Shown: positions 31,967 to 41,623, numbered from the stretch's first letter. The stretch is DNA of 62,790 nucleotides from SIG440 sp045647905 (GCA_045647905.1 JAZRMZ010000175.1:1-62790), one strand, 5' to 3'. Program-made: numbers and translations. The notes: a model not told the origin generated them from the letters alone.

Positions 31967-32902
31967 ATGATTTCTTGTACGGAATTTATACCTGCATACA
32001 GCGAGCTGTTTGCATTTCTTGAAGAAAAATACGGAAGGGATGAGGTTGAACGGTACTGGGAGTTTTTGTTCAACCCCGCAGGCGGAAGAATGCCCCTGAC
32101 CGAAATGGTTGAAAAGGAAGGAATCCGGGGTTGCTATACATATTGGTCGGGCACCCTCAATGAAGAAGCGGCTGACTTCACCATGTACCTCAATGAGGAA
32201 AAGGGTTGGTTCATGATTGCTATGCACCGTTGCCCCTCAAAGGGAAAGCTGCTTGATATGCAGGATGCATACGGCATTACGCCCTATCGTGATTATTGCC
32301 TTCATTGCGACCATTACCGTGAATCGGTTGAAGCGGGAGGCCTTAAATACATCTATAATTTTGCGGGGGTTGACCATGCGGCTTGCAACATTCTCATTTA
32401 TGACCCCAAGGTGTTTGACGGTCGTGTGATTGTTGATGAAAATACAAAGGTTATGGACAGAAGAGCAGGCGATAATGAATATTTCCATATGGACTTCCAC
32501 AACGGAATGAATTCGGGTATGTTCTATCTGGTTGATAAATACGGTGAGTCGGTGGTTAAGGAATACCTCAGACAGTATGCCCTGAATGTGCATAACAAGC
32601 TCATTGAAACCATAAAGAAAGATGGCTTGAAGCCTCTTGAAGAGGATATTCGCAATACCTACAAAAAGGAAAAGGCTGAGGATGCCCTTGAGATTGTTTG
32701 TGACGGAAACCGCCTTGACGTAAAGGTTGCTTATTGCCCTGCGGTGAAGCATTTCAATAAAAAAGGTATTGAAGTTTCGCCTATGTATCGTTACACAACC
32801 GAAACGGTTATGGAAACAATTGCTGAAAAGGCAGGTCTTTCCTTTGAAATGGTGCGTTATGACAATGAAACGGGTGCGGCTTGCTATCGGTTTGAAAAAT
32901 AA
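31967..32902 (+). CDS. Unknown cytoplasmic protein, 311 residues
   Basis: No signal peptide or membrane segment. The first half is rich in Cys, His and aromatic residues, with GCYTYWSGTLNEEA (near 54), CLHCDHYRESVE (near 106) that could bind a metal, and YNFAGVDHAACN (near 125). The second half (from about 185) has YFLVDKYGES-like helices and LEEDIRNTYKKEKAEDALEI, vaguely like the L-2-amino-thiazoline-4-carboxylic acid hydrolase family, but this resemblance is weak. AAAGGAAG upstream is the ribosome binding site; a strong terminator follows. As last gene of the nagA group it probably works in the same pathway. Confidence 0.7.
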   Translation: MISCTEFIPAYSELFAFLEEKYGRDEVERYWEFLFNPAGGRMPLTEMVEKEGIRGCYTYWSGTLNEEAADFTMYLNEEKGWFMIAMHRCPSKGKLLDMQDAYGITPYRDYCLHCDHYRESVEAGGLKYIYNFAGVDHAACNILIYDPKVFDGRVIVDENTKVMDRRAGDNEYFHMDFHNGMNSGMFYLVDKYGESVVKEYLRQYALNVHNKLIETIKKDGLKPLEEDIRNTYKKEKAEDALEIVCDGNRLDVKVAYCPAVKHFNKKGIEVSPMYRYTTETVMETIAEKAGLSFEMVRYDNETGAACYRFEK

Positions 32903-32922
32903 ATAATAAGTGTATGATTTTT

Positions 32923-32969
32923 ACAGCTTTCGGAATACTGAAAAGTGTTCTGAAAGCTGTTTTGCTTTT
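32923..32969 (+). terminator. Terminator of the nagA group
   Basis: ACAGCTTTC and GAATAC pair with GTGTTC and GAAAGCTGT (32923-32960) in a stem of about 14 pairs; TTTTGCTTTT follows. Confidence 0.85.
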
Positions 32970-32987
32970 ACAAGGTTTTTAATCAAA

Positions 32988-33021
32988 CTTTTTGAGGTTG
33001 CAAATGAACTTTATTGAGGTT
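32988..33021 (+). promoter_or_regulatory. Paired TTGAGGTT sites before the GH28-like gene
   Basis: CTTTTTGAGGTTGCAA (32988-33003) is identical to 26245-26260. A second TTGAGGTT begins 22 bases after the first (32992 and 33014), in the same direction and just upstream of a poor -35 with TAATAT as -10 (33053-33058). Two direct half-sites about two turns apart next to -35 are typical of AraC-type activators. Confidence 0.5.
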
Positions 33022-33080
33022 ATGCCCTTTCTGATTTTTGATTTTTATGTAATAATATAGGTATGAAAGTGGGGGATTGT

Positions 33081-34523
33081 ATGTTTGTTAATGCAAATCA
33101 ATATAAAGAAAAAATGAGCGACGCCGAAATGATTCAGGCGGCCATAGATGAGGCAGTACGTTTTGGAAAATCGGTTGTTGTGCCAAGACATAATGAAAGA
33201 ACCAACAAGGATGTGTGGGAAATTGACAAAGCTCTGGTACTGGAGGCAGGAACGATTATAATTTTGCAGAACTGTCATCTGAGGCTTGCAGACGGAGCGG
33301 TTTGCAATATGTTCACCAACCGCCTTGCACAGTCCGAGACCATGATTCCTGCCGCAGAGTGGGAAAGAGGCATTCACATTCGGGGAATCGGCAATGCAAT
33401 AATTGACGGCGGAAATCATAATCAGATGTATGAAAACAACGGCATTGCAAGAAAGGTTATGAAGCCCTCGGAGCATCACATCACGGAAAATTGTATGATG
33501 CGGTTCAGATATGTGACAAAAATGGTTATTGAAAATATAACGGTGCGAAATCAGAGATACTGGGGAATATGGTTCCGTGCCGCAAGTTTTTGCAGAGTGT
33601 CGGGTATTCATTTTGAAACAGACGGAAACGTTCCCAATCAGGACGGCGTTGACCTGAGCAAGGGTTGTCACGATTTTATTATTGAGAATATAACGGGACG
33701 TATCGGTGACGACAGCGTTGCCATTAATGTGACCGACAGCGAAATTTATCACGATACATATGAAAACAAGCGTGACGGCGATGTGTACAACGTGACAATA
33801 CGCAACATTATGACTTGCAGCACAAGCGGTTGCGGAATGATTCGGATTCTTAATCACGATGGTTACCGAATATATAATATCAGGATTGACAATGTTATGG
33901 AAATTTCACCCTGGTCGGATTCAGACAAGGTTCTTGCAACGAACCCCGATTTGATGATAAAGACCGATGATGAGGGAAACCTCCTGCCCTTTGAAAAACT
34001 GACTCTTGGCGATGAGGGTTACAGAATGGAAGCGGCAATCCGAATCGGCGAATCGTACTGGTATGCACATTCAAAGGCGCAACACGGCGACACCTACGGA
34101 ATTTCGGTCAGCAATGTTATGACCCATTCACGGTTTGGTATATCCATAAACAACACCTTGATGGATTCATCTTTTGACAATATCAGAGTATTCGGAAACG
34201 GACACATGGCGGCATATATGGGCGAAGGGACTGTTGAGAATGTGAAGTTTTCGAATATACGTTATGACAAAACCGCAAAGCCCCACCCTGATGATGAACA
34301 TATTTATGTTGAATGGAACCAAACAAGATCTGATGGATTTCATGCAGTTGGCTTCAATAAAACCAATGTGAAAAATGTTTCCTTTGACGGTATTGAGCTC
34401 AACGGCACCGGAATGGAATCGGTTTTTGGCGGCAACGGCAGCGGAACTGTTGAATATTCACGGGTGAAAACAGGAACGGCAAGTCTTGCGACTCTTGAAG
34501 GAATTGAGCTTGAAGAATGTTGA
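33081..34523 (+). CDS. GH28-like (polygalacturonase-type) beta-helix protein
   Basis: A 480-residue protein without signal peptide. It folds as a right-handed beta-helix (repeated patterns such as VIENITVRNQRYWGI, DVYNVTIRNIMT, RIDNVMEI). The GH28 catalytic signature is recognisable as NQDGVDLSKG and GRIGDDSVAI (near residues 195-220), with the three Asp in place; the RIK equivalent is unclear. GH28 enzymes split galacturonan or rhamnogalacturonan bonds. The lack of a signal peptide points to cleavage of imported oligosaccharides. ATG 33081 follows GGGGG (33071-33075); ATG 33063 has no site. Confidence 0.75.
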   Translation: MFVNANQYKEKMSDAEMIQAAIDEAVRFGKSVVVPRHNERTNKDVWEIDKALVLEAGTIIILQNCHLRLADGAVCNMFTNRLAQSETMIPAAEWERGIHIRGIGNAIIDGGNHNQMYENNGIARKVMKPSEHHITENCMMRFRYVTKMVIENITVRNQRYWGIWFRAASFCRVSGIHFETDGNVPNQDGVDLSKGCHDFIIENITGRIGDDSVAINVTDSEIYHDTYENKRDGDVYNVTIRNIMTCSTSGCGMIRILNHDGYRIYNIRIDNVMEISPWSDSDKVLATNPDLMIKTDDEGNLLPFEKLTLGDEGYRMEAAIRIGESYWYAHSKAQHGDTYGISVSNVMTHSRFGISINNTLMDSSFDNIRVFGNGHMAAYMGEGTVENVKFSNIRYDKTAKPHPDDEHIYVEWNQTRSDGFHAVGFNKTNVKNVSFDGIELNGTGMESVFGGNGSGTVEYSRVKTGTASLATLEGIELEEC

Positions 34524-34590
34524 AAATCGGTCATACCTGCATAAATAAGGAGATGTGACACAGAATGAAAGAAAGGGGTGGAAATGCAAA

Positions 34591-36162
34591 ATGTATAAGA
34601 TGCTGATTGTGGATGATAACAATATGCAAATCAAAAGCCTTTTGACCTTTATTGATTGGGAGTCCTTTGGTATTACTGAGATAAAAACAGCTTCCAACGG
34701 GAAAAAGGGCGTTGAGGTTTTCAAAGAGTTCATACCCGATATTGTTATTACGGATGTTGTGATGCCGATTATGGACGGAATTGCCATGACAAAGGAAATA
34801 CAGGCAATCAAGGAAGATATAAAGATTATCTATATGAGCTGTTATGAGGATGCCGAATATCTGAAAAGTGCAATGAACAACAAGGTTGCATCGTATATTT
34901 TGAAGCCGTTTGACACGGAAAAGCTGACCGAGGCGGTTGAGGATGTGCTGAATCAGCTTGAAAAAGATAAAAAGAACGAGGTGCTGAATCGTATCTTTGA
35001 AGAAAAGGGAGGTCTTTTCAGAGAAACCTTTTTGTTCAGACTTCTTTATTCGGACAATGTTGATTTTCAGTTTGTGACGTCAACCTTGACCGAGCTGGGA
35101 CTCCAGAAGTACGACTCATATCTTGTTGCCAGATTTGAAATTACTTCATCGGTGAATGAATATGATGAGATTTATGAACTGCTTAGTTTTGTTAATGAGA
35201 ATATTCTGAACGATATAGACGGGCAGACATTTGTGGAAACCAAAAAATGTCTTAATCTGATTCTTATGGGCGACCACGGTGACAAAAGTGATTTTGCAAA
35301 TTTTGCTTCGGAGAAAATTGTCAGATGTGTTGATTTGTTGTCGGACAGGTTTGATGCAGAGCTTTGTGTTGGTGTTTCAAAGGCAAGTTCAAACCTGCTT
35401 GACGCACAGAATATGCTCAGGCAGGCGTCCTATGTTCTGGAGAACAATTTGAATATAGGAGAGAACAATGTTTATTTTTTCAAAAGATTCAATTATATCA
35501 GTATGGAGTATAACATTGTTGAACTGAAAAAGAATCTTGACGAAATGATAAATCAGAAGTCTTCTGAGGCGGTTGAGCTTTTTCTGGACCATTACTGGCT
35601 GAAAAACGAATCATATCACGTGAATGAGATAAAGAGTTTTTGCCTTTCGGTTATGGTGACTCTGCAGCTTTTGCTCAGCGAAAGGAACTTTAATCTTGAT
35701 GATGTTTTTGACGGAAGCGAGATTATCTGGCAAAAGATGAATCAGTTTGAAACAATCAAGGATGCCCGTATGTGGCTGTTCAATATTTTGAAGCTGGTCA
35801 TCACTTTTTTTGGCGATGTGGAGGACAACAGACAGGAGAACCTGGTTTCGGAAATTGTCAGATATATTGACAAGCATTATTGCGATGTGTCAAATGTTGA
35901 ACAGATTGCATCAAGTGTGTATATAAGCCCAAGCTATGCAAAAAGCCTGTTTAAAAAGAGTACGGGGCGAACAATCTCGGACTATCTGAACAGCAAGCGG
36001 ATGGAGGAGGCAAAACGCTTGCTCGCCAAACCCCATTCAAAGGTTTATGAAGTGGCAAAAATGGTGGGATATAAGAGCAAGCCGTATTTTGTGAAGGCTT
36101 TCAGAAAATATACGGGGCAGTTGCCCAGCGAATATCAGAAGTCCGTTTCAGACGGTGAGTAA
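34591..36162 (+). CDS. YesN-like response regulator with AraC output domain
   Basis: A 523-residue transcription regulator. The receiver domain (residues 1-125) has the acidic pair Asp8/Asp9, phospho-acceptor Asp55 (DIVITDVVMP) and Lys near 107 (ILKPFD). A long middle region (about 130-415) contains a GGDEF-like decayed fold seen in this family. Two AraC-type helix-turn-helix units fill the last 100 residues (NVEQIASSVYISPSYAKSLF and KVYEVAKMVGYKSKPYFVKA). ATG 34591 follows GGGGTGG (34575). It pairs with the kinase encoded next and probably activates the transporter and enzyme genes; candidate sites are at 26245 and 32988. Confidence 0.88.
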   Translation: MYKMLIVDDNNMQIKSLLTFIDWESFGITEIKTASNGKKGVEVFKEFIPDIVITDVVMPIMDGIAMTKEIQAIKEDIKIIYMSCYEDAEYLKSAMNNKVASYILKPFDTEKLTEAVEDVLNQLEKDKKNEVLNRIFEEKGGLFRETFLFRLLYSDNVDFQFVTSTLTELGLQKYDSYLVARFEITSSVNEYDEIYELLSFVNENILNDIDGQTFVETKKCLNLILMGDHGDKSDFANFASEKIVRCVDLLSDRFDAELCVGVSKASSNLLDAQNMLRQASYVLENNLNIGENNVYFFKRFNYISMEYNIVELKKNLDEMINQKSSEAVELFLDHYWLKNESYHVNEIKSFCLSVMVTLQLLLSERNFNLDDVFDGSEIIWQKMNQFETIKDARMWLFNILKLVITFFGDVEDNRQENLVSEIVRYIDKHYCDVSNVEQIASSVYISPSYAKSLFKKSTGRTISDYLNSKRMEEAKRLLAKPHSKVYEVAKMVGYKSKPYFVKAFRKYTGQLPSEYQKSVSDGE

Positions 36163-36201
36163 GGACTGTGCTCAGCGGACTGAATTTGAAAGGAGGGTTT
36201 T

Positions 36202-37812
36202 ATGTTTAAACCAAAGAGTATTTACCAGCAGGTTGTGTATAATACTTTGCTCAGTGCGTGTATACCGTTGATAATCCTTTCGGTTGTTTTTTGTTACTTT
36301 GTGTATCAGAAAAATGAAAGTGACCTGGTTCGTGAAACGGAAGCGGAGACGAGGGAATATGTGCGGAGTGTCCAAAAGGCGATTGAGGACGTTCATCAAC
36401 GCAGCGATTATATTTTGAAATCGGAATATATTACAGAAAAGTTAAACGAGAAATTTGAATATAACACAGAACGTTTGCTGCTGTCAAACCACCTTGGAGA
36501 ATACATAGGCGTGTTTGATGCGGAACATAACGGAGAAAGGGTATTCAGAATTTATACGTCAAATGAGACGATTTATGAGGATAAGTATATTTCGGACATA
36601 AGCAGGCTTGATGGTGCAGATGAAATTCTTCAGGAACTGAAAAACAACTTCACCAATCTTGTCTGGGAAGGGGAAATGGTTCAGGATGAAGCAAACGGAA
36701 GCTATTTTGTTTTTTACAGAAGGATTATGACCGAAAATGAAAGTGTTCTGTCGTGCAGAGTTTATATTCCCCAATTACCTGAGAAAATGTGTATACGGTC
36801 TTTGGCGGGTAAACAAAAAGGCGACTGCGGCGAAAACAGGATTGAAATTCCCGTGAACGATTTCTTTTCTGTTACGGTTGAACATGATTCACAGGCGGCA
36901 AGGCGTGAAGTGCTGAATGTTCTGCTCTTGTTTATCGGATTTTTTGGCTTTGCACTTTTGCTCACAAGTCTTGTGGCGAAGAGGATTGCAGGGAAAATGA
37001 CCCACAACATTACGGCTTTTGTTCAGGAGCTTAATGACGAAAGGCTTCCTGAACTTGATGAAAAGGATTCCTTTGGGGAAACGGAGCTTGAAGAAATGAA
37101 GATAATCAAAAAAGCAATTCTTCATCTTCTTGCTGAGATTCGGCGAATTTCAACCCTCAAGCAGGATGTTGAGCTGGAAAAAAAGGATATGGAGGTCAGC
37201 CTTCTTCAAAAACAGCTTGACCCTCACACTCTTTACAACTCACTTTCGGCAATAAAGTATAATGCCTTTGTCAGAAAAGATAACGATACGATTGCCATTG
37301 TTAACCATATGACCTCTTATTACAGAGCGGTTCTGAACAAAGGCAAGGATTACGTGAAGTTGAGCGACGAGCTTGAAGCCATGCGGAAATATGTTGAAAT
37401 CAACAAGCTGTCACGGGCTATTGATTACAAGCTTGAAATTTCCCTTGACCCTGAAATTGAGAAATGCACAGTTATTCATCTTTTGCTTTTGCCCTTTATA
37501 GAAAATGCCATTATTCACGGCTTTGACGGAGAGCAGGAGGAGTGCAGAATATCAATTAACTGCAAAAAAGACGGACGCTTTATTGTGATTGAGGTTGAGG
37601 ACAACGGTTTTGGTATGAGCAGTGAACAGCTTGCACGGATTAATGATATGGAAAATTATGAAGGCAGCTTTGGAATAAAGAACTCATACAGAAGGCTGAA
37701 GCTGGTTCACGGCGAAAATTCAAGGATAGATTTTGAAAGTCAACCGGGAACGGGAACAAGGGTTGCAATCAGGTTTGAATATGATTTTGAAAAGTCCGAA
37801 AACGAACCCTGA
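36202..37812 (+). CDS. YesM/LytS-type sensor histidine kinase
   Basis: A 536-residue membrane sensor. One transmembrane helix near residues 18-36 and another near 235-260 enclose an extracytoplasmic sensor domain; a HAMP-like linker and coiled coil (about 260-330) follow. The His_kinase region reads QLDPHTLYNSL with the phospho-acceptor His342; Phe of the usual PHFLYN is replaced by Thr. The ATPase domain has LLLLPFIENAIIHGF (N box), VEDNGFGM (G1) and GTGTRVAI (G2). AAGGAGGG before the ATG. It should sense an extracellular or transporter-bound saccharide and act on the regulator encoded just upstream. Confidence 0.88.
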   Translation: MFKPKSIYQQVVYNTLLSACIPLIILSVVFCYFVYQKNESDLVRETEAETREYVRSVQKAIEDVHQRSDYILKSEYITEKLNEKFEYNTERLLLSNHLGEYIGVFDAEHNGERVFRIYTSNETIYEDKYISDISRLDGADEILQELKNNFTNLVWEGEMVQDEANGSYFVFYRRIMTENESVLSCRVYIPQLPEKMCIRSLAGKQKGDCGENRIEIPVNDFFSVTVEHDSQAARREVLNVLLLFIGFFGFALLLTSLVAKRIAGKMTHNITAFVQELNDERLPELDEKDSFGETELEEMKIIKKAILHLLAEIRRISTLKQDVELEKKDMEVSLLQKQLDPHTLYNSLSAIKYNAFVRKDNDTIAIVNHMTSYYRAVLNKGKDYVKLSDELEAMRKYVEINKLSRAIDYKLEISLDPEIEKCTVIHLLLLPFIENAIIHGFDGEQEECRISINCKKDGRFIVIEVEDNGFGMSSEQLARINDMENYEGSFGIKNSYRRLKLVHGENSRIDFESQPGTGTRVAIRFEYDFEKSENEP

Positions 37813-37888
37813 TAATCTGATTGTGTACTTTTTTGTATATATTGTTTGTGTTAGAATTTATGTATAAGAATAAAAAGGTGGTAATGAT

Positions 37889-38842
37889 ATGAATGAAATG
37901 AAGGTAGCATCAAGTGCTTACCCCAAAAAGAAGAGAGGTTTTTTTGGCAATATTGCGAAGTACAAAAGCATATATTTGCTAATATTGCCGGCGATTTTGC
38001 TGGCAACGGTTTTTCACTATCTGCCCATGCGTGGTATAGTGATTGCGTTCAAGGATTTTAACATACTGAAGGGTATCAGCGACAGCCCGTGGGTAGGATT
38101 TCAGCATTTTGTGGATATTTTTACACAAAAGGAGCTTTTGCTTGCGGTGACAAACACTTTGTGGTATGGGGTTGTTCTTGTGTTCGGTGGTTTCCCCTTC
38201 CCGATTATTCTTGCGGTTATGTTCAATGAACTGAGGAATATGAAGTTCAAAAAGACAATGCAAACCATTACATATATGCCATATTTCCTTTCGTGGATTT
38301 CGGTTGTTGGTCTTTTTTATACCATATTCGGAACAGAAGGTATTTTCAACACAATTATGGCAAAGATTGTTGGCGAAGGCTATGAAGCGAAAAACATTCT
38401 GCTTGATGACCAATATTTTCTGCCCATAATTTTCCTTTCGCACATATGGAAGAGTATCGGCTGGAACTCAATTATATTCCTTGCGGCAATTGCGGGAATT
38501 GACCAGTCGCTGTATGAAGCGGCGGCAATTGACGGCTGCGGAAAGTTCAAGCAGGCTTGGCACATAACCCTTCCGGGTATAAAAACAACAATTATAGTTG
38601 TTCTTGTTATGAGTATGGGAAGCCTGATAAGCTCCAACTTTGACCAGATTTACGGTTTCCAGAACGTGTTTACTCAGCCCACAACGGATACCATAAGTAC
38701 GGTTATTTACCGGAGCGGTATTCAGGAGGGTAAATATTCATCGGCAACAGCCTTTGGTTTGTCCCAGGGTCTGGTTAATATAACCCTGATATTTATTTCA
38801 AACTTCTTGAGCAAGAAGATTGCAAATGCCAGCATCTGGTAA
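37889..38842 (+). CDS. ABC sugar transporter permease (LplB-like)
   Basis: A 317-residue permease of the carbohydrate ABC importer family, six membrane helices, with the cytoplasmic EAA loop EAAAIDGCGKFKQAWHITLP near residues 210-230 that docks on the ATPase. AAGGTGG (37875) marks the start. The gene pair with 38887 and the lipoprotein 39812 is the LplB-YtcP-LipO order usual in Firmicutes. No ATPase gene lies in the window; these systems often share one (MsmX-type) encoded elsewhere. Confidence 0.92.
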   Translation: MNEMKVASSAYPKKKRGFFGNIAKYKSIYLLILPAILLATVFHYLPMRGIVIAFKDFNILKGISDSPWVGFQHFVDIFTQKELLLAVTNTLWYGVVLVFGGFPFPIILAVMFNELRNMKFKKTMQTITYMPYFLSWISVVGLFYTIFGTEGIFNTIMAKIVGEGYEAKNILLDDQYFLPIIFLSHIWKSIGWNSIIFLAAIAGIDQSLYEAAAIDGCGKFKQAWHITLPGIKTTIIVVLVMSMGSLISSNFDQIYGFQNVFTQPTTDTISTVIYRSGIQEGKYSSATAFGLSQGLVNITLIFISNFLSKKIANASIW

Positions 38843-38886
38843 AGCAAAATGACTGTGAAACGAGAACAGATTTGGAGGTTATGAGA

Positions 38887-39777
38887 TTGAAAAGAACTTT
38901 TGCAGAAAAAACATTTAATGTATTTAATATAACTTTTATGCTGTTGATTGCGGTTATAATGATATACCCGTATCTCAATCAGATGGCAATTTCGTTCAAT
39001 GAAGGAGCCGACAGCGCACGTGGTGGTATTACAATTTTTCCACGTATTTTCACATTGCAGAACTATAAAGCGATTCTGACAAATCAGGATTTTATGAGGG
39101 CGGCAATTATTTCGGTTTGCAAAACGGTGCTGAATACACTTGTTGCAACATTTGTTAACTTTTCGGCGGCATACGGACTGACAAGAAGAGGTCTGCCTTA
39201 CCGCAAAGCAATCACTCTTTACCTGATGATTCCCGCATATATTTCGGCAGGTGTAATCCCCATGTATATGCTGTACAGAGATTTGCACATCATCAACACA
39301 TTTTGGGTATACTTTTTCCCGGTGCTTTATTCCTTCTATAATATAGTAATCATCCGTTCGTTCCTGCAGGAGCTTCCGGCAAGTCTGGAGGAAAGCGCAA
39401 AGCTGGACGGAGCAACGGATTTCAAAATTATGATAAAAATTATTGTTCCCATTTCAATGCCGGTTATTGCAACGGTTGCACTCTGGTCGGCGGTTAATGC
39501 GTGGAACGGCTGGACAGATACGCTGATGTATGTAACCGACAAGAAGCTGTATACATTGCAGTATTTGATGATGAGACTTGTTAAGGAAAGTGAAATGGCA
39601 CAGCAGATGGCACTTCAGCTTTCAATGGGACAGACGGCAGAAAATGCTGTGAAGACCACTTCGGAATCGGTAAAGGCGGCGTCGCTGATTGTGACAACCA
39701 TCCCCATCATTGTGGTTTATCCGTTCCTGCAAAAATATTTTATCAAGGGTGTTACCCTTGGTGCGGTTAAAGAGTAA
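38887..39777 (+). CDS. ABC sugar transporter permease (YtcP-like)
   Basis: A 296-residue second permease with six membrane helices and the EAA loop EESAKLDGATDFKIMIKIIV (near 180). GGAGG lies at 38874-38878. TTG 38887 is eight bases after it and gives MKRTFAEKTFNVF, the family start; ATG 38881 is only two bases after GGAGG and less likely, though possible. Together with the previous permease it forms the channel of the importer. Confidence 0.9.
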   Translation: MKRTFAEKTFNVFNITFMLLIAVIMIYPYLNQMAISFNEGADSARGGITIFPRIFTLQNYKAILTNQDFMRAAIISVCKTVLNTLVATFVNFSAAYGLTRRGLPYRKAITLYLMIPAYISAGVIPMYMLYRDLHIINTFWVYFFPVLYSFYNIVIIRSFLQELPASLEESAKLDGATDFKIMIKIIVPISMPVIATVALWSAVNAWNGWTDTLMYVTDKKLYTLQYLMMRLVKESEMAQQMALQLSMGQTAENAVKTTSESVKAASLIVTTIPIIVVYPFLQKYFIKGVTLGAVKE

Positions 39778-39811
39778 AAATTATTTATATTTCAAAAGGA
39801 GGATTTTGAAA

Positions 39812-41623
39812 ATGAAAAAGTTTAAAAAAATTATTGCGTTGGTATTGACTCTGGTGATTTGTGTTGCTTGCCTGGCGGCTTGCAGTGAGGACTCTTCGGA
39901 GGGCGGATTGCTTGAACTGACAGTTTGGGAAACACAGGGCACTGACTATGCGCCCACTGCCGTTTATGCAAATGACATAGTGGCAAAATGGCTCAAAGAA
40001 AAGACAAATGTAACAATCGAAAATATGTACGGAAACGACGGCGGACAGTGGGATGCAAAGCTCTCAAAGCTCGTTGCGGGCGGCAACCTTCCCCACATTG
40101 TTCACTGCGGTGCTTTTCAGGGTCCCGCACACTTTGCAAAGCTTGACCAGTTGGAGCAGGTATGGTATATCACTCCCGAACTGCTTCAGGAATATGCTCC
40201 AAACGTATGGGAAAGAACTCCTAAGGAATTCTGGGATGCAATGACCGTTGACGGCAATATCCTTGGTATCCCTTATGCTGCAACAACAGTATGGAGACAG
40301 GCACACAATATGTCGGACGAAGAATATCAGTTTATGATGGATGAACAGGTTGCAATGCGCAACGACGTGAGTTATAGCCCCACAGACTGTCTGTGGATTC
40401 GTGATGATATTCTGAAACAGTTCTTCCCCGAAGCAAAGTCCTTTGATGAGCTGTGGACAATTGTTGAGGAAACAGGCAAGCCTGTTGGCGACGAGCTTCT
40501 TGATATTCCCATTTCAACAACAGAAGATTATATCAATTTTATGTATGACATTTCAAAGCTGAACCTGAAGGAAGACGGCAAAACAGTTTATACATATGGA
40601 TACAATGGTAGTGATGCATGGGCGGCAATTAACTATCTTGGTGGTGATATGTATGGCTATAAAGGTCATTATTACAGCAGTACATGGAACAGTGAAACTC
40701 AGAGAATTGAAATTCCGTTGATGGACGAAATGGTGAAAGAGGCTGTAAGAACTCAGAACGAAATGGTTAACGCAGGGGTTATTGAGGCAGAAAGTCTTGC
40801 TCATACCTCAACAAACTTCAACGAAAAGGTTATGAACGGAAGATATGCAATTGTTCCCCTTTCATTGGCGTCGGGCGGTGCACAGGCTGTTAATGATGCA
40901 CTCGAAGCAGCAGGAAAGCCCTATCGTTACAGACCTTTTATCACTCAGGTGCCTGCTAAGAAGGGCTACGGCGCTTATCAGGAACGTTCACTCTGGTCAG
41001 AATCACTCTGTCTTCTTAAGACTCTTAGCGAAGAAGAATTTCATCAGGTTCTCAAATGGATTGACGTTCAGTTCTCTGATGAATACGATCAGGTGAGAAA
41101 CTGGGGTCCCAAGGAAGCTGATCTTTACACCGAGGATGCTGACGGCAAGCGCAGATTCAAGGACGAAAAGCTGAACAAGGTGTTCATTGAAGGCGACGGT
41201 TCGGCAATTTCAAGCGAAGAAGAAAAAATGGGTCTTGGCGGCAAGGGCGGCCTGATGCTTATTACGGCAGCACACAAGAGCAAGTGGACTCCTTCAATTA
41301 TGTACAGACAGGGCAACACAAATCTGCCCATTTATGGATACGGATTCAAGTTTACAAGTGAAAGTGAACATACTCAGAACATACCCACATATCCTCCCTG
41401 CCAGATTTGGGCGGCACAGTATGCAAATGTTCCCGAAGTTGTTGACTTCTGGGCAGAACGCGGCGCTTGGGAAAACAAGATTAAGCTTGCTTTTGCGGCA
41501 GAGAACGATGCTGAATTTGAAAAGCGTTGGCAGGATATGCTTGATACCGTTAACGGAATTTGTGACGTTGAGGCGATGGAAAATGCCATGACAGAAATCG
41601 CAAAAACAATGTTGCCTAAATAA
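39812..41623 (+). CDS. Extracellular solute-binding lipoprotein (LipO-like)
   Basis: A 603-residue substrate-binding lipoprotein. The lipobox LAAC places the acylated Cys at residue 24. The mature protein begins with an acidic Ser-rich linker and TVWETQGTDYAPTAVY, and has the two-lobed binding-protein layout; NLPHIVHCGAF and IPYAATTVWRQ are family-like elements. AAAGGAGG precedes the ATG; an upstream in-frame extension overlaps the permease. At about 600 residues it belongs to the large class that binds oligosaccharides rather than monosaccharides. Confidence 0.9.
   Translation: MKKFKKIIALVLTLVICVACLAACSEDSSEGGLLELTVWETQGTDYAPTAVYANDIVAKWLKEKTNVTIENMYGNDGGQWDAKLSKLVAGGNLPHIVHCGAFQGPAHFAKLDQLEQVWYITPELLQEYAPNVWERTPKEFWDAMTVDGNILGIPYAATTVWRQAHNMSDEEYQFMMDEQVAMRNDVSYSPTDCLWIRDDILKQFFPEAKSFDELWTIVEETGKPVGDELLDIPISTTEDYINFMYDISKLNLKEDGKTVYTYGYNGSDAWAAINYLGGDMYGYKGHYYSSTWNSETQRIEIPLMDEMVKEAVRTQNEMVNAGVIEAESLAHTSTNFNEKVMNGRYAIVPLSLASGGAQAVNDALEAAGKPYRYRPFITQVPAKKGYGAYQERSLWSESLCLLKTLSEEEFHQVLKWIDVQFSDEYDQVRNWGPKEADLYTEDADGKRRFKDEKLNKVFIEGDGSAISSEEEKMGLGGKGGLMLITAAHKSKWTPSIMYRQGNTNLPIYGYGFKFTSESEHTQNIPTYPPCQIWAAQYANVPEVVDFWAERGAWENKIKLAFAAENDAEFEKRWQDMLDTVNGICDVEAMENAMTEIAKTMLPK

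Noticed and set aside
37829..37857. Promoter before the ABC permease gene (TAGAAT at 37852-37857)
   Set aside because: No convincing -35 element at 16-18 bases. It may be an activator-dependent promoter, but the sequence does not show it well enough to list.
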